Shown piece by piece: positions 1 to 9,217 of a stretch of DNA of 64,000 nucleotides. This DNA comes from JAWKTT01 sp041398965. Lineage in GTDB: Bacteria; Planctomycetota; Planctomycetia; Planctomycetales; Planctomycetaceae. Under the pieces are notes generated by a model, which made no database searches, was not told where the DNA came from, and saw nothing but the letters and a program-made list of their open reading frames with translations. The first letter of the stretch is position 1. Each line of letters begins with the position of its first letter. Location of the stretch: positions 1 through 64,000 of the forward strand of contig JAWKTT010000009.1 of NCBI GenBank assembly GCA_041398965.1, in the 5' to 3' direction. The translations under genes and the position numbers were made by a program.

Positions 1-154
1 ACGACTGCACCCCGTTCTGCGCGAGAACCGACGTCGTTCTGGTGTTCGCACGACCGGGGCGATATGCTGGGGGAAAGGGACGTTTCCCCTCGTCATTGAC
101 GGTCTCGCCCGGGGGTGAGTCTATTTCAAGAGTCGTAAATTCAGGGAGATCGCG

Positions 155-430
155 ATGTCGCACGAGTTAGCCGGTCAATTGGAAACGGTCCGCAAAGAGC
201 TGGCTTCAGGGGCCCCTCTCGGCCCCGAAGAGCGGGCGGAGTTGGAACAGTTACTGCAACAAATCTCCCAAGTCCTGCAAGCCGACGCGACAGCCGAGCC
301 CTCCTCTGCCGAAGAGGGCTCCCTCTCGACCCAACTCCTGCAAGTGACCGAGCGTCTCGAGGAGACGCACCCCAACCTCACCCTGGCCATCGGCCAAGTC
401 GCCAACGCCCTCAGCGGCATCGGCATCTAA
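155..430 (+). CDS. DUF4404 family protein
   Basis: A 91-residue cytoplasmic protein of unknown function. The N-terminal half is a charged, Glu/Leu/Gln-rich helix (likely coiled coil). The C-terminus carries the ending typical of DUF4404, EETHPNLTLAIGQVANALS. The ATG at 155 follows a GGGAG-like purine stretch at about 142-150. The gene stands alone and converges on queF, with a dispersed hairpin repeat between them. The family assignment is from the C-terminal motif; no function is known. Confidence 0.75.
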   Translation: MSHELAGQLETVRKELASGAPLGPEERAELEQLLQQISQVLQADATAEPSSAEEGSLSTQLLQVTERLEETHPNLTLAIGQVANALSGIGI

Positions 431-490
431 CCGGCTTCCCCTCCGATCGCCGCACACGACACGTTTGAATTCGAGGCGAAGCTCTTGGGC

Positions 491-580
491 GACGTTTGAT
501 GTCTGGGCACAAAAGCGTACGCGTTGCTCTTGTCAGATTGGAAAATCTGACCCACGGTCGTTTGTCAACGGGCGTTTAGG
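491..580. repeat. Dispersed ~95-bp hairpin repeat, copy 1
   Basis: This copy matches segments at 40801-40893 and 59451-59540. The shared core is GCGTACG-NGTTGCTCTTG followed by the palindrome GTCAGATTGGAAAATCTGAC (positions 532-551) and then CCCACGGTCGT. It lies between the convergent DUF4404 and queF genes and slightly overlaps the queF 3' end, so a role as a bidirectional terminator or a miniature mobile repeat is possible. Confidence 0.7.
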
Positions 581-941
581 TGGTGGGGTAGTTGACGATA
601 ACCGTCGTGCTGATGCCGCCGCGGGGGGTGAAGGCGGCTCGGATGGTCATCTCGCGAGGTTTCGTCACGGCAACCAAGTCATCGAGAATGAGGTTGGTGA
701 CCTGTTCGTAGAATGCCCCGTGATTGCGATACTGTTGGAGATACATCTTGAGCGACTTCAGCTCGAAACATAGGGGGCCGGGGACGTAGCTGATCGTCAA
801 GGTGCCGAAGTCGGGCTGACCTGTCTTGGGGCAGAGCGACGTGAACTCTGGGCAGACGGTGTCGATCGTGTAGGGTCGTTGCGGAAAGGGGTTGTCGAAC
901 ACCTCTAACAGATCGCGGGATGGGGTTGCCGAAGCAGTCAT
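576..941 (-). CDS. queF: NADPH-dependent 7-cyano-7-deazaguanine (preQ0) reductase
   Basis: Reduces preQ0 to preQ1 in queuosine tRNA-modification biosynthesis. About 121 residues, the short single-domain (T-fold, FolE-like) form. The catalytic Cys is in FTSLCPKTGQPDFG, and the substrate/NADPH motif ELKSLKMYLQQYRNHGAFYE is clear. The preferred start is the ATG at 941; an upstream in-frame ATG at 974 would add 11 non-conserved residues. No other queuosine gene is adjacent. Confidence 0.93.
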   Translation of the reverse strand: MTASATPSRDLLEVFDNPFPQRPYTIDTVCPEFTSLCPKTGQPDFGTLTISYVPGPLCFELKSLKMYLQQYRNHGAFYEQVTNLILDDLVAVTKPREMTIRAAFTPRGGISTTVIVNYPTT

Positions 942-1180
942 GGAATCGCTCTCGAAGCGGAACTGGGGAAACATCCGCAGGCCGCCAACAGTTGTAGATG
1001 GGGACCGCCAATCGATCCCCCAGGACGGGGGGGATCATACCACCCTCGGGCCTCAGCGGAACAGACCCGTCACAGCTTTCCCAAGATCGCGCTGACCTCA
1101 TGTCGACCCTGTTTATGAAAGGTGACGAGGGTGCAGATCGTTCGGTTAGTTCTTCGTGAATGGGCCGCCCGCGTTGTCGG

Positions 1181-2620
1181 TTACTTCGATTCAATGGCTG
1201 CTGGGGCCGGGAGTTTGCGGAGGCGGGCGAGCAGGTCGAGGCGACGTTCGATCTCTTTCAGACTGTCGTCTTCAGACTCGATCGACGCGGTCGATTGGAC
1301 CAAAACGCCTTGCAGCAGGACATGGTTCTCCATGAGGTTAATACTCACCTGCACTGGCTGTCCGGCGGCTTTGCTGGCGAGCAACAAGTCCGCCTGGCCC
1401 CGTCTCAACAGTTCTGGCTGCGGGAATTCCGTGATCTGAATCGTGTTCGGTTCGATCTTCTCTAACCACTCATAATTGAGAGCCGTCGTGGGAGTGACGG
1501 CGACCTCTGAGGGGGGGGCCGGGTCGTCAGTCTTTGGAGCTTCAAACTCTGGCACTCGAACCTCGGGAACGAGCTTCCATTCCTGACCATCACGAATCTG
1601 GACAAGCACCCGGTCTGCGTTGAGCGAGAACCGCCCCATTCGGGTGTAAGCGGTTTGACCTTCAAATTGCAGGGCGAAGAATCCTTCACCCAGGATCGCC
1701 AGATCGAATGGGTTCCCGGTGAACTCAGAGCCATCCTGATCCAAGGGTCCCGAAAGGACTTCGCTTACGTCGGCGTTAGCCGGGGGGGAGACAAGTGGCT
1801 CGGCTCGAAGATACCCCGGCGTGTCGAGGTGTTGGAGATTGCGGGTGATGATGCGTCGTGCTCGGGCCGCTTCGGTTTGCCAGCGACGCTCCAACAAGTC
1901 CAGTTCGGCATCGACCGGTTGGGTTTGGAGCGATTCGAGCTGCGGAGCATGCCCCTCTTGTGAAGGGGGGGATGCCGTGCCGGGCGTGGGCTGTTTCGTC
2001 CGGGCGAGTCCGAACTTTTCGAGCGTATGGTTTGGGACCACTTCTGGAGGGGTCCCCCCCATGTGCTTCCAGATTCCGACGATGTCGGCCACTTCGCGAT
2101 GCGTCATGCCACGCACAACTTCCAACCAGACACGCCGCTGTTCTTCGGAATGTTTGGGAAGCTCGGTCCGCAGTAACTCCAACAGCAGTCGCTCTTCCTC
2201 GGCATTCCGCAGGTTAATCGGAACCGCCTGCGAGTCGTTGGGGAGCGTAGACGGTTCAGTGGACGACTTTCCAACAATCGCTCGCCCCTCGACTCCTGCT
2301 GCTGCGGTGGCCGTGTTTCCGATCTCTTGTCCATCGGCGAAGATGACATCGGACGGACGCTCTAAACAGAACGTTTCCGGCGAGTGGCCGATAAGTGCAT
2401 CGTCCGGGTGATCGTTGCTCCACGGAGCCTGATCGAGCCGGGAAAAGTAGGGAGAAGCCGCGAGTTCCTGTTGCGAACCGATCGAGGCGACGGCAACGTC
2501 GTGATGGGTCACATCGGTCCGCGTAGCGCTGTTGCCCCAGACGAACAGATGTCCGGCGGTAAACCCGAGAGCCGCCCCAAGGACGATTCCGCTCAAAAAT
2601 CCCCGATTGCCAACATCCAT
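1181..2620 (-). CDS. Membrane-anchored protein with flagellar rod/hook (FlgG-like) domain
   Basis: 479 residues. An N-terminal hydrophobic segment (about residues 8-29) looks like an uncleaved anchor. A long charged linker follows, including a helical segment around residues 140-190 (EEERLLLELLRTELPKHSE). The C-terminal part resembles FlgE/F/G rod-hook proteins: a rod-type NTPGY equivalent (LQHLDTPGY, about 265) and the core FDLAILGEGFFALQ ... YTRMGRFSLN (about 306-335). Canonical rod proteins lack a membrane anchor and are about 260 residues, so this is an unusual architecture. No other flagellar gene is near. The protein probably sits in the envelope; its function is unknown. Confidence 0.7.
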   Translation of the reverse strand: MDVGNRGFLSGIVLGAALGFTAGHLFVWGNSATRTDVTHHDVAVASIGSQQELAASPYFSRLDQAPWSNDHPDDALIGHSPETFCLERPSDVIFADGQEIGNTATAAAGVEGRAIVGKSSTEPSTLPNDSQAVPINLRNAEEERLLLELLRTELPKHSEEQRRVWLEVVRGMTHREVADIVGIWKHMGGTPPEVVPNHTLEKFGLARTKQPTPGTASPPSQEGHAPQLESLQTQPVDAELDLLERRWQTEAARARRIITRNLQHLDTPGYLRAEPLVSPPANADVSEVLSGPLDQDGSEFTGNPFDLAILGEGFFALQFEGQTAYTRMGRFSLNADRVLVQIRDGQEWKLVPEVRVPEFEAPKTDDPAPPSEVAVTPTTALNYEWLEKIEPNTIQITEFPQPELLRRGQADLLLASKAAGQPVQVSINLMENHVLLQGVLVQSTASIESEDDSLKEIERRLDLLARLRKLPAPAAIESK

Positions 2621-2805
2621 CGACCGATTCCCTTCGGTGAATTCCCTTCAACACCCTGTGCCCACACACGATCCCTCGCCAACTCGATCCTGCGCCGACC
2701 GAGCGGTATCGCCAGTCGGTTATACGGCTGATAGAAGCCGACTGTCAAGATCGATGCAACTGTCGCCGAATTGTCGAGCAACTCAGCGACAGTTGCGGCA
2801 GCTCG

Positions 2806-3726
2806 TTACTTGCGGTTGGTCCAGTCGATGCCCGAGAGGTCGGCAAGGGCGAGCATGAGGGCGTGTGTGCCATTGCGGCCCCACCCTTTCGCTTTCACCG
2901 ACTGGTAAAGCTGTTCGGCCATCGCGAGGCCCGGCATCGAGAGCCCCATTCGACGCGACTCGGCCAACGCGATGCCCATATCTTTGACGAAGTGTTCGAC
3001 GAAGAACCCCGGGTCGAAATTGTTCACCATGATACGCGGACCGAGGTTCGACAGCGACCAACTTCCGGCCGCTCCGGTTGAGACCGACTGCATCACCGTT
3101 TCCAAGTTGAGACCCGCCTTGTATCCGTACAGCAACGCTTCGCAGACGCCGATCATCATGGTCGAAATCAACACTTGATTGACCATCTTCGTGTGCTGTC
3201 CTGCTCCCGCCGGTCCTTGATGGACGATCGTTTTTCCCATCGCTTCCCAGCAGGGGTTGAGGGCTTGCACGACCTCGGCATCCCCACCGATCATGATCGA
3301 GAGCCGGGCTTCTTTGGCTCCGATGTCTCCCCCGGAGACTGGGGCATCAACGGCGAACACTCCCCGTTCTGCCGCTGCTGTCGCAATCTCGACCGCGAGT
3401 GACGGCTCACTCGTCGTCATGTCGACAAGGATGTTCCCCGGCTTGGATCCCGCCAACGCGCCTTGTGGACCAAGGAAGACTTCCCGCACATCAGCCGGGA
3501 AACCGACGATGCCGAAGATGACATCCGACTGCTCAGCCACTTCCTTCGGCGATGCAGCCCAAACGGCCCCCTTCGAGATCAGCCCCTGAGCCTTCTCGGG
3601 CGAACGGGTATAAACCGTCGCCGAGAACCCCTTCGCCAGCAGATGACCACACATGCTCTGCCCCATCACCCCGGTGCCAATCCAACCAATACGTGTCGTG
3701 CCGGGAACAATCTGCGGGACGGCCAT
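2806..3726 (-). CDS. 3-hydroxyisobutyrate dehydrogenase family NAD(P)-dependent oxidoreductase
   Basis: About 306 residues. The N-terminal Rossmann fold shows IGWIGTGVMGQSMCGHLL. The substrate-binding motif DAPVSGGDIGAKEARL and the catalytic-Lys region GAGQHTKMVNQ are present. The family oxidises beta-hydroxyacids such as 3-hydroxyisobutyrate or tartronate semialdehyde; the exact substrate cannot be read from the sequence. The ATG at 3726 is chosen because the family begins just before the GxGxxG motif; the frame is open upstream to 3891. Divergent from the farnesyl diphosphate synthase gene. Confidence 0.88.
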   Translation of the reverse strand: MAVPQIVPGTTRIGWIGTGVMGQSMCGHLLAKGFSATVYTRSPEKAQGLISKGAVWAASPKEVAEQSDVIFGIVGFPADVREVFLGPQGALAGSKPGNILVDMTTSEPSLAVEIATAAAERGVFAVDAPVSGGDIGAKEARLSIMIGGDAEVVQALNPCWEAMGKTIVHQGPAGAGQHTKMVNQVLISTMMIGVCEALLYGYKAGLNLETVMQSVSTGAAGSWSLSNLGPRIMVNNFDPGFFVEHFVKDMGIALAESRRMGLSMPGLAMAEQLYQSVKAKGWGRNGTHALMLALADLSGIDWTNRK

Positions 3727-4099
3727 GATGTCTACTCCAAGTCTAAGTGTCGAAGATAAAGTGAGTGTCAGCGTGATCCGGTTGGTTCTAAACGCGTGTG
3801 AGTGTTGATCCAAAGGAGTTCCGACGGGGGATGAGCCCGAGCGGGGAGTATATCGCCCAGGGGACTCCGTTTCGACCCGGCGGGATATCACACGGGAATG
3901 TGGCGATCTGACTGAGGAATGGAGTGTTGGAAAGGTTCACCCGGTCTTCGTAGCCGCTACTTCCGGAATCATTCCCGCAAAACTCTGCCCGAAAATCTGA
4001 ATCGCCGCTCGACAGCGTGTAGCGAAATGACAACGTCTTGGATATATTGGGGGTTCTGCCGGTCATCAGGGGCAGGCCGGGCCTGATGTCGAGGAGTTC
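3727..4099. other. Intergenic region between divergent genes
   Basis: Separates the dehydrogenase (minus) from the prenyltransferase (plus) and must hold both promoters. An AT-rich stretch GGATATATTGG (about 4038-4048) could be a -10-like element for the prenyltransferase operon, but no convincing -35 partner was seen. No gene is supported here. Confidence 0.4.
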
Positions 4100-4129
4100 T
4101 TGATTTCCCCATCTTCCCGGACTCGTACC

Positions 4130-5029
4130 ATGCCACAGGCATCTCAGTCAAACATGACCGGACTGTCGAGTCTACGCGAAGAGATCGAAGGGGCGCTCGA
4201 GACCTCTCTGGGACGCCTCTCGTCCGAGACGCCGCAACGTCTGCAAGATGCGATGGCTTACAGCTTAATGGCTGGGGGGAAGCGACTTCGACCAGCTCTA
4301 GTGTTGATGGCTTGCGAAGCGTGTGGCGGTCAACGTGCCGACGCCCTCTCGGCCGCCTGTGCCATGGAGATGGTGCATACCTATTCACTCATTCACGACG
4401 ATTTGCCGGCGATGGACGACGACGACCTGCGTCGTGGTGTGCCGACGTGTCATAAGAAGTTCGATGAAGCAACCGCGATTCTCGCGGGCGATGCCCTCCT
4501 GACGCTCGCGTTCGAGATCATCGCGTCTGACGTTCAGCCAACTTCCGTCGCTCTCGACTGTTGTCTCGACTTGGCCCGAGCTGCCGGCCCCGAAGGGATG
4601 GTGGGGGGGCAAATGGCCGATTTGCAGGCGGAAACCGCCGGGGTCAACAGCTTGGAACAGCTAGAGGCCATTCATCGTCGCAAGACGGGGCGTCTGATTC
4701 GGGCGTCGCTGACGTTGGGGGGACGTATTGCCGGAGCATCACCTGCGGAGATTACGGCACTCTCTGTTTACGGAAATGCTGTTGGGTTAGCCTTCCAGAT
4801 TGCGGATGACTTACTGGACGTCGAAGGTTCCGTTGACAAAATGGGGAAGGCGGTCCAAAAAGACGCCTCTCATCAAAAGTCGACATATCCATCATGGATG
4901 GGGGTGGAAGCGAGTCGACAACGAGCCGAGCAACTGGTCGACGATGCCTGTCGTGCCATTGCCATTTTTGAAGAGCGACGTCTTCCGCTGGAAGAACTCG
5001 CCCGATTTATTATTGCGAGAGATCACTAA
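4130..5029 (+). CDS. ispA: Polyprenyl (farnesyl/geranylgeranyl) diphosphate synthase
   Basis: About 299 residues, trans-prenyltransferase fold. It condenses isopentenyl diphosphate with allylic diphosphates. The first Asp-rich motif is HDDLPAMDDDDLRRG, the second is FQIADDLLD, and GGKRLRPAL near the N-terminus binds IPP. The short-chain spacing of the first motif (DDxxxxD) fits bacterial FPP/GGPP synthases; product length is not readable. The ATG at 4130 is used; a TTG at 4100 in the same frame is an alternative. The stop codon overlaps the dxs start by one base (TAATG), indicating translational coupling and a joint isoprenoid operon. Confidence 0.92.
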   Translation: MPQASQSNMTGLSSLREEIEGALETSLGRLSSETPQRLQDAMAYSLMAGGKRLRPALVLMACEACGGQRADALSAACAMEMVHTYSLIHDDLPAMDDDDLRRGVPTCHKKFDEATAILAGDALLTLAFEIIASDVQPTSVALDCCLDLARAAGPEGMVGGQMADLQAETAGVNSLEQLEAIHRRKTGRLIRASLTLGGRIAGASPAEITALSVYGNAVGLAFQIADDLLDVEGSVDKMGKAVQKDASHQKSTYPSWMGVEASRQRAEQLVDDACRAIAIFEERRLPLEELARFIIARDH

Positions 5030-6936
5030 TGGAATACGAACTCCTCCCGCTGATTGCCTCACCGGCCGAACTCCGGGCGATGACTCACGAGCAGACACTT
5101 CGCGTCGCCCAGGAAATTCGCGAAAAGCTCTGCGAAATCGTCTCCGATCGACCGGCTCACTTCGCCAGTAATCTGGGAGTGGTCGAACTCTGCCTCGCGC
5201 TGCATCAGGTGTTCGAATTCTCAAAAGACCGACTGATCTGGGACACCGGGCATCAAATTTATCCCCACAAGATGGTGACTGGTCGATTCCCGCAGATGGA
5301 GACGATCCGCCGCAAAGGGGGGCTCATGGGCTACCCCAACCCGGTCGAAAGTGACTACGACCTGTTCGTCACCGGACATGCCGGGGCCAGCGTCTCGACC
5401 GCCCTCGGCCTCAAGGCGGGGGACGACCTGATGCGCAAGGACGAAGGGCGCAAATCGGTCGCCGTCATCGGCGACGGCGCCTTTCCGTCCGGTGTCGTCT
5501 TCGAGGCGATGAACAACGCAGCCGGTCTCGACAGCGATTTCCTCGTCATCCTCAACGACAATAAGATGGGAATCTGCCCTCGCGTCGGGGGACTGGCTCG
5601 CTATCTCGACAAAGCCCGCGTTGCCCCGTTCTACAACGGCCTCAAGAAGGATGTCTCCTGGCTGCTCAACAAGCTCCCAGTCGTCGGCGAACCTGCTGAA
5701 AAAATGCTCGCCCACATCAAGGACACCGTGAAAGGGTTCCTCCACGGGGGGATGTTGTTCGAGGAGTTCGGCTTCCGATACGTCGGCCCAGTCGATGGAC
5801 ACGATCTCGGAGCACTCAAAGAATATCTGCAAATGGTCAAAGAAGTGCGTGGCCCAGTGCTGCTGCATGTCTTCACCGAAAAGGGCCGCGGCTTCCTCCC
5901 CGCCCAGAAAGACCCCGTCAAATTCCATGCCCCATCACCCTTCTGCCGCACCGAAGATGACTCGCAAGTCAACTTCTTAAAGAAGGGGAGTACCCCCGCC
6001 TACACGCATGTCGTCAGCGATGCGATTCACTCGATCATGCAGAACGATCCGCGTGTCTGTGTGCTGACAGCTGCCATGTGCGAGGGGAACAACCTCGGCC
6101 AGATTCGGAACGACTTTGCCGATCGCTTCTTCGACGTCGGCATCTGCGAGGCCCATGCGGTCGCCTTCGCTGGAGGGATGGCGAAAGCGGGGGCCCGCCC
6201 GATCGTCGACATCTACAGCACCTTCCTGCAACGCAGCTTCGACCACATCTTCCAGGAAGTCTCGTTGCAAAACCTTCCAGTCACCTTTTGTCTCGACCGA
6301 GCCGGTCTGGCAGGCCCCGATGGTCCAACACATCACGGGGTGTTCGACAATAGTTACATGCGAGTCTTTCCAAACATCGTTCTCATGGCTCCCGGCGACG
6401 CCCAGGATGTCGAGCCGATGCTGCAGTTCGCCATGCAGTACGATGGACCGACATCAATCCGCTACCCCAAAGCCTCAGCCGAGATCAACGAACGTCGCGT
6501 CACCCCCGTCCAACTGGGCGAAGCCGAAGTGGTCCACTGGGGAGCCGACGGGATGTTCGTCCCCTTTGGGGCTCTCATGGGCGAGTGTCTGCGGGCGGCA
6601 GAAATCCTGCGTGAAGAGCATGGACTCGATGTCGGCGTCATCAACGCCCGCTTCCTCCGTCCCCTCGACACCGCCACCATCAGTCGTGCGGTCCGCGAGA
6701 CCGGGTTTGTGATTACGGTCGAAGAGAACACCCTCTGTGGTGGCTTTGGCTCGACAGTGCTCGAAGCCCTCAACGACCTCGGCCTCCCAACCGACCGCGT
6801 CCGCCGAGCCGGTATCCCCGACCGCTACATCGAACATGGCGAACGGGAAGAACTCCTCACCGACCTGAAACTCGACGCTCCCGGACTCGTCGAAACCGCC
6901 CTGCAACTGATCCAGAAGACAGCCCTGTCGTCCTGA
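5029..6936 (+). CDS. dxs: 1-deoxy-D-xylulose-5-phosphate synthase
   Basis: 635 residues, normal length for DXS. A thiamine-diphosphate enzyme that joins pyruvate and glyceraldehyde 3-phosphate in the first step of the MEP isoprenoid pathway. The ThDP motif runs from GDGAFPSGVVFEAMNN to NDN, the N-terminal WDTGHQIYPHKMVTGR is conserved, and the transketolase pyrimidine domain has DRAGLAGPDGPTHHGVFD. The C-terminal transketolase domain ends near 620. It is coupled to the upstream prenyl synthase by a one-base overlap, linking precursor supply with chain elongation. Confidence 0.97.
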   Translation: MEYELLPLIASPAELRAMTHEQTLRVAQEIREKLCEIVSDRPAHFASNLGVVELCLALHQVFEFSKDRLIWDTGHQIYPHKMVTGRFPQMETIRRKGGLMGYPNPVESDYDLFVTGHAGASVSTALGLKAGDDLMRKDEGRKSVAVIGDGAFPSGVVFEAMNNAAGLDSDFLVILNDNKMGICPRVGGLARYLDKARVAPFYNGLKKDVSWLLNKLPVVGEPAEKMLAHIKDTVKGFLHGGMLFEEFGFRYVGPVDGHDLGALKEYLQMVKEVRGPVLLHVFTEKGRGFLPAQKDPVKFHAPSPFCRTEDDSQVNFLKKGSTPAYTHVVSDAIHSIMQNDPRVCVLTAAMCEGNNLGQIRNDFADRFFDVGICEAHAVAFAGGMAKAGARPIVDIYSTFLQRSFDHIFQEVSLQNLPVTFCLDRAGLAGPDGPTHHGVFDNSYMRVFPNIVLMAPGDAQDVEPMLQFAMQYDGPTSIRYPKASAEINERRVTPVQLGEAEVVHWGADGMFVPFGALMGECLRAAEILREEHGLDVGVINARFLRPLDTATISRAVRETGFVITVEENTLCGGFGSTVLEALNDLGLPTDRVRRAGIPDRYIEHGEREELLTDLKLDAPGLVETALQLIQKTALSS

Positions 6937-7088
6937 GCGTTCACGGGAACGAATCCACTGGTTCGGAATCGTCGATAGCAACTCTCCGACACTGTCCATA
7001 TCCCGGCTTGGAAGAGCTTTCCAGTCAGGAAGAGGAAGCCTCGTGTCGACTGCATCCACAGGCGGGGAATCCAATTGAGACTCGACCA

Positions 7089-7640
7089 ATGGCGACCGCA
7101 GTCATACTCTGGACGGCTCGACTGAGCATGGCCTTGGCGATCGCAGCACTGGCCTGCCGCTGGGTAACACGGTCGGCTGACGCATCATTAGCCCACAACT
7201 CAAACAGTCACACCAGCACCGCTGTCGATCACCCCACGCTGAGCACAATGCTCTCGCTGCAACGTTTGATGTGGTGCGGCGGCTGGCTGTTTCTGATGCT
7301 GCACTTCCTGGCAGTCTTCGGCCTCCAACTCCATTGGAGCCACGATGCCGCTTGGGAACATACCGCCGAGGCGACAGCCCGAATTGTGGGCCGACGCGTC
7401 GGAGTCGGTGTCTGGTTCAACGACCTCCTGGCGATCACCTGGACCATCGACATGCTCTGGAACACGCTGGCTCGGCAACAAGGCACCACCCCCCCACTCT
7501 GGTGGACCCGCCCGTTCCTATGCTATTTCGTGTTCATGGCGTTTCATGCCACAATCGTCTTCGGCTCCATCTGGTGGTCCCCTTTTATCATCACCATATC
7601 CATCACATCCCACGCTCTGCGACGCCACTTGTACTCATGA
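7089..7640 (+). CDS. Predicted multi-pass membrane protein
   Basis: About 183 residues from the ATG at 7089 (the frame opens at 7008). At least four hydrophobic segments: around residues 8-22, 60-82 (WLFLMLHFLAVFGLQL), 110-125 and 145-172. Trp-rich, with no recognised domain. It lies 150 bases after dxs on the same strand and could be its distal operon partner. It ends just before the first cassette island. Unknown function. Confidence 0.6.
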   Translation: MATAVILWTARLSMALAIAALACRWVTRSADASLAHNSNSHTSTAVDHPTLSTMLSLQRLMWCGGWLFLMLHFLAVFGLQLHWSHDAAWEHTAEATARIVGRRVGVGVWFNDLLAITWTIDMLWNTLARQQGTTPPLWWTRPFLCYFVFMAFHATIVFGSIWWSPFIITISITSHALRRHLYS

Positions 7641-7647
7641 TACCTAA

Positions 7648-7667
7648 GCTGGGTGGCATTGTCGGCT
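7648..7667 (+). repeat. 20-bp repeat flanking cassette island 1 (left copy)
   Basis: GCTGGGTGGCATTGTCGGCT recurs at 10921-10940 with one mismatch in 20. The two copies bracket the whole first cassette island and its intron fragment. GGGTGGCAT is also found inverted (ATGCCACCC) about 45 bases downstream, so this may be a piece of a larger dispersed repeat and not a target-site duplication. Confidence 0.55.
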
Positions 7668-7874
7668 CTAGGGCATGGCACCCAAAATCTCAAACATGCC
7701 ACCCTGCCGGTTACCCCTCACAATTCGGTCTCTGCCCGACCGCTGAATTCTCTGTCACCACACTGCCACTAAGCCCTTTCAGGAAACCCCCCTGGCATCG
7801 CCTCCGTGGTTAAACAGAAATCCTTGCAATTCTGCCGTTAATGGGCTATAAAGAGGTTCTTCGGTAGAATTCAA

Positions 7875-7881
7875 GTTCGCT
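7875..7881 (+). repeat. Integron R' box (GTTCGCT), start of cassette A
   Basis: GTTCGCT fits the GTTRRRY-type core and is the exact reverse complement of the R'' box AGCGAAC at 8445-8451 that closes the same cassette. In integrons the first bases of a cassette pair with its own R'', so this marks the left end of cassette A. No attC palindrome or attI was recognised to its left. Confidence 0.65.
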
Positions 7882-7920
7882 CAAGGCAGAATCCCCCCAC
7901 TACACTAAAGGGCCGATACG

Positions 7921-8418
7921 ATGGACGTCACCAAGCTACAGACGGCGTACCGAGACAACGAAGAGGTCGCGGCAATCTGTGACGAAATGTCGGGCCGACA
8001 GAACAATCAGGCCGAGACTAAGTTGAAGAGTTTTCTGTCGCTCCTCAATCGCGATCGCGAAACGCCGATCAAGCGATGGAAGATAATTGCTGCATTCCGA
8101 CTACTGGAAGAGGTCGGATGCGGTAGGTACGTCGAAGGACGGCACGGACACCCGTCGCGGTTTGCATGGAATCCTGAATATAAATCCTTGGCGATTGCCC
8201 GCGCAGCGCTCGGCGAAGCCCTCGTGACAGTAGATCAGACTGAGGAGTTGGTTGAAGGCGAATTGTCGGTCGAGGGTGACGACTCACTCCTTGAGCACTA
8301 CTTCAATTTGCGCGCGGACTACCAACTCGAACTATCTCTTCCCATTGACCTGACTATTAGCGAAGCGGAGCGCCTCGCGGCCTTCATCCGCTCACTTCCG
8401 TTGGAAGATTACCAGTAG
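7921..8418 (+). CDS. Cassette A gene: hypothetical protein
   Basis: 165 residues, soluble and acidic, no recognised domain. The segment KRWKIIAAFRLLEEVGCGRYVEGRHGHPSRFAW looks like a small winged-helix-type DNA-binding region, but this is only an impression. The C-terminal half is acidic and ends IRSLPLEDYQ. The gene starts 40 bases after the R' box at 7875 and ends 27 bases before the R'' box at 8445, so it fills one cassette. The ATG at 7921 has only a weak upstream purine run (AAAGGG). Confidence 0.65.
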   Translation: MDVTKLQTAYRDNEEVAAICDEMSGRQNNQAETKLKSFLSLLNRDRETPIKRWKIIAAFRLLEEVGCGRYVEGRHGHPSRFAWNPEYKSLAIARAALGEALVTVDQTEELVEGELSVEGDDSLLEHYFNLRADYQLELSLPIDLTISEAERLAAFIRSLPLEDYQ

Positions 8419-8444
8419 GCCCTACTTTTTTGTGTGACCGAATG

Positions 8445-8536
8445 AGCGAACAAAGCGGTCAACCCGAGTGGCGGAATCACGCCTTTTTCACAGGTCCAAG
8501 TCGTCCGCCGCCGCCAGGTTACCTTGGCCTTTAGCT
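8445..8536 (+). repeat. attC site of cassette A
   Basis: 92 bases. The R'' AGCGAAC is at 8445. The left arm ACCCGAGTGGCGG (8462-8474) pairs imperfectly with CCGCCGCCGCCAGGTT (8505-8520). The degenerate R' TTTAGCT is at 8530. It closely resembles the attC half at 37169-37254 (CACCCGAGCGGCGG ... CCGCCGCCGGGTTACC, six bases, then R'). The first R' base is T instead of G, which may weaken recombination. Confidence 0.7.
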
Positions 8537-8566
8537 GGCAACACTTCCCACCATCGCAATTCAATC

Positions 8567-9217
8567 ATGCACGACTTCGAAATCGGGATCGAATATATCG
8601 GAGGCATCTCCGAGGAGTACTTCTCGGAATTCGCTGATGGTGTCGAAAGTGGCGGCGCTACCCTGCTCTCCAAGCCACGAGAAAACGTTTATTATGCCGC
8701 ACTCGAATGGGTCGTACCGACAGCGATTGCCGTCTACATTGGAAAGCCGTTCGTTGATGGCATCCTGAAGCGTGCCGCCAATGATTTCGGCGACACCGTC
8801 TACCCGAAGATCAAGGACGCCGTGAAACAACTCGTTCGCAAGGTCTTCGTCGGTCAGCCACTCTCATTTACCACTGTCACAAGCAGTTCCGCAAAACTAA
8901 CCTCGGTTGAATCGACCATTTTCTCCGTCTGCGCCTTTGGGCCTGATGGCACGAAAATGAAATTCATCTTCAATGAACGGCTCAATGAAGCTGAATACAA
9001 CGCCTGTATTGACGCTCTGTTTCGTCAACTAGTCGACTTTCACCGTTCGGATTCGCCAGACGCAATCACGGAACAGCTGGAACAATTACCTATTCAACGC
9101 AGACGTTCGATCTATTTGATTTACGGTGCCACCTTGGAATCATGGTCAGTCGTAGATCCGATTGCAGCGTCACTCGCGAGACAATCGCAAAGAAAAGCAG
9201 AAGACGAAGCCAGTTAA
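8567..9217 (+). CDS. Cassette B gene: hypothetical protein
   Basis: 216 residues from the ATG at 8567; the open frame extends to 8468, but those codons lie inside the upstream attC site. A mildly hydrophobic stretch (ALEWVVPTAIAVYIGKPFVDG, about 45-65) may touch a membrane. The rest is soluble, with a C-terminal basic/acidic tail. No family recognised. The gene is bounded by the attC at 8445-8536 and the collapsed attC remnant at 9212-9230. Confidence 0.65.
   Translation: MHDFEIGIEYIGGISEEYFSEFADGVESGGATLLSKPRENVYYAALEWVVPTAIAVYIGKPFVDGILKRAANDFGDTVYPKIKDAVKQLVRKVFVGQPLSFTTVTSSSAKLTSVESTIFSVCAFGPDGTKMKFIFNERLNEAEYNACIDALFRQLVDFHRSDSPDAITEQLEQLPIQRRRSIYLIYGATLESWSVVDPIAASLARQSQRKAEDEAS

Noticed and set aside
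7641..7874. attI site or integrase gene left of cassette A
   Set aside because: No tyrosine-recombinase coding and no recognisable attI structure; only the R' box at 7875 is supported.
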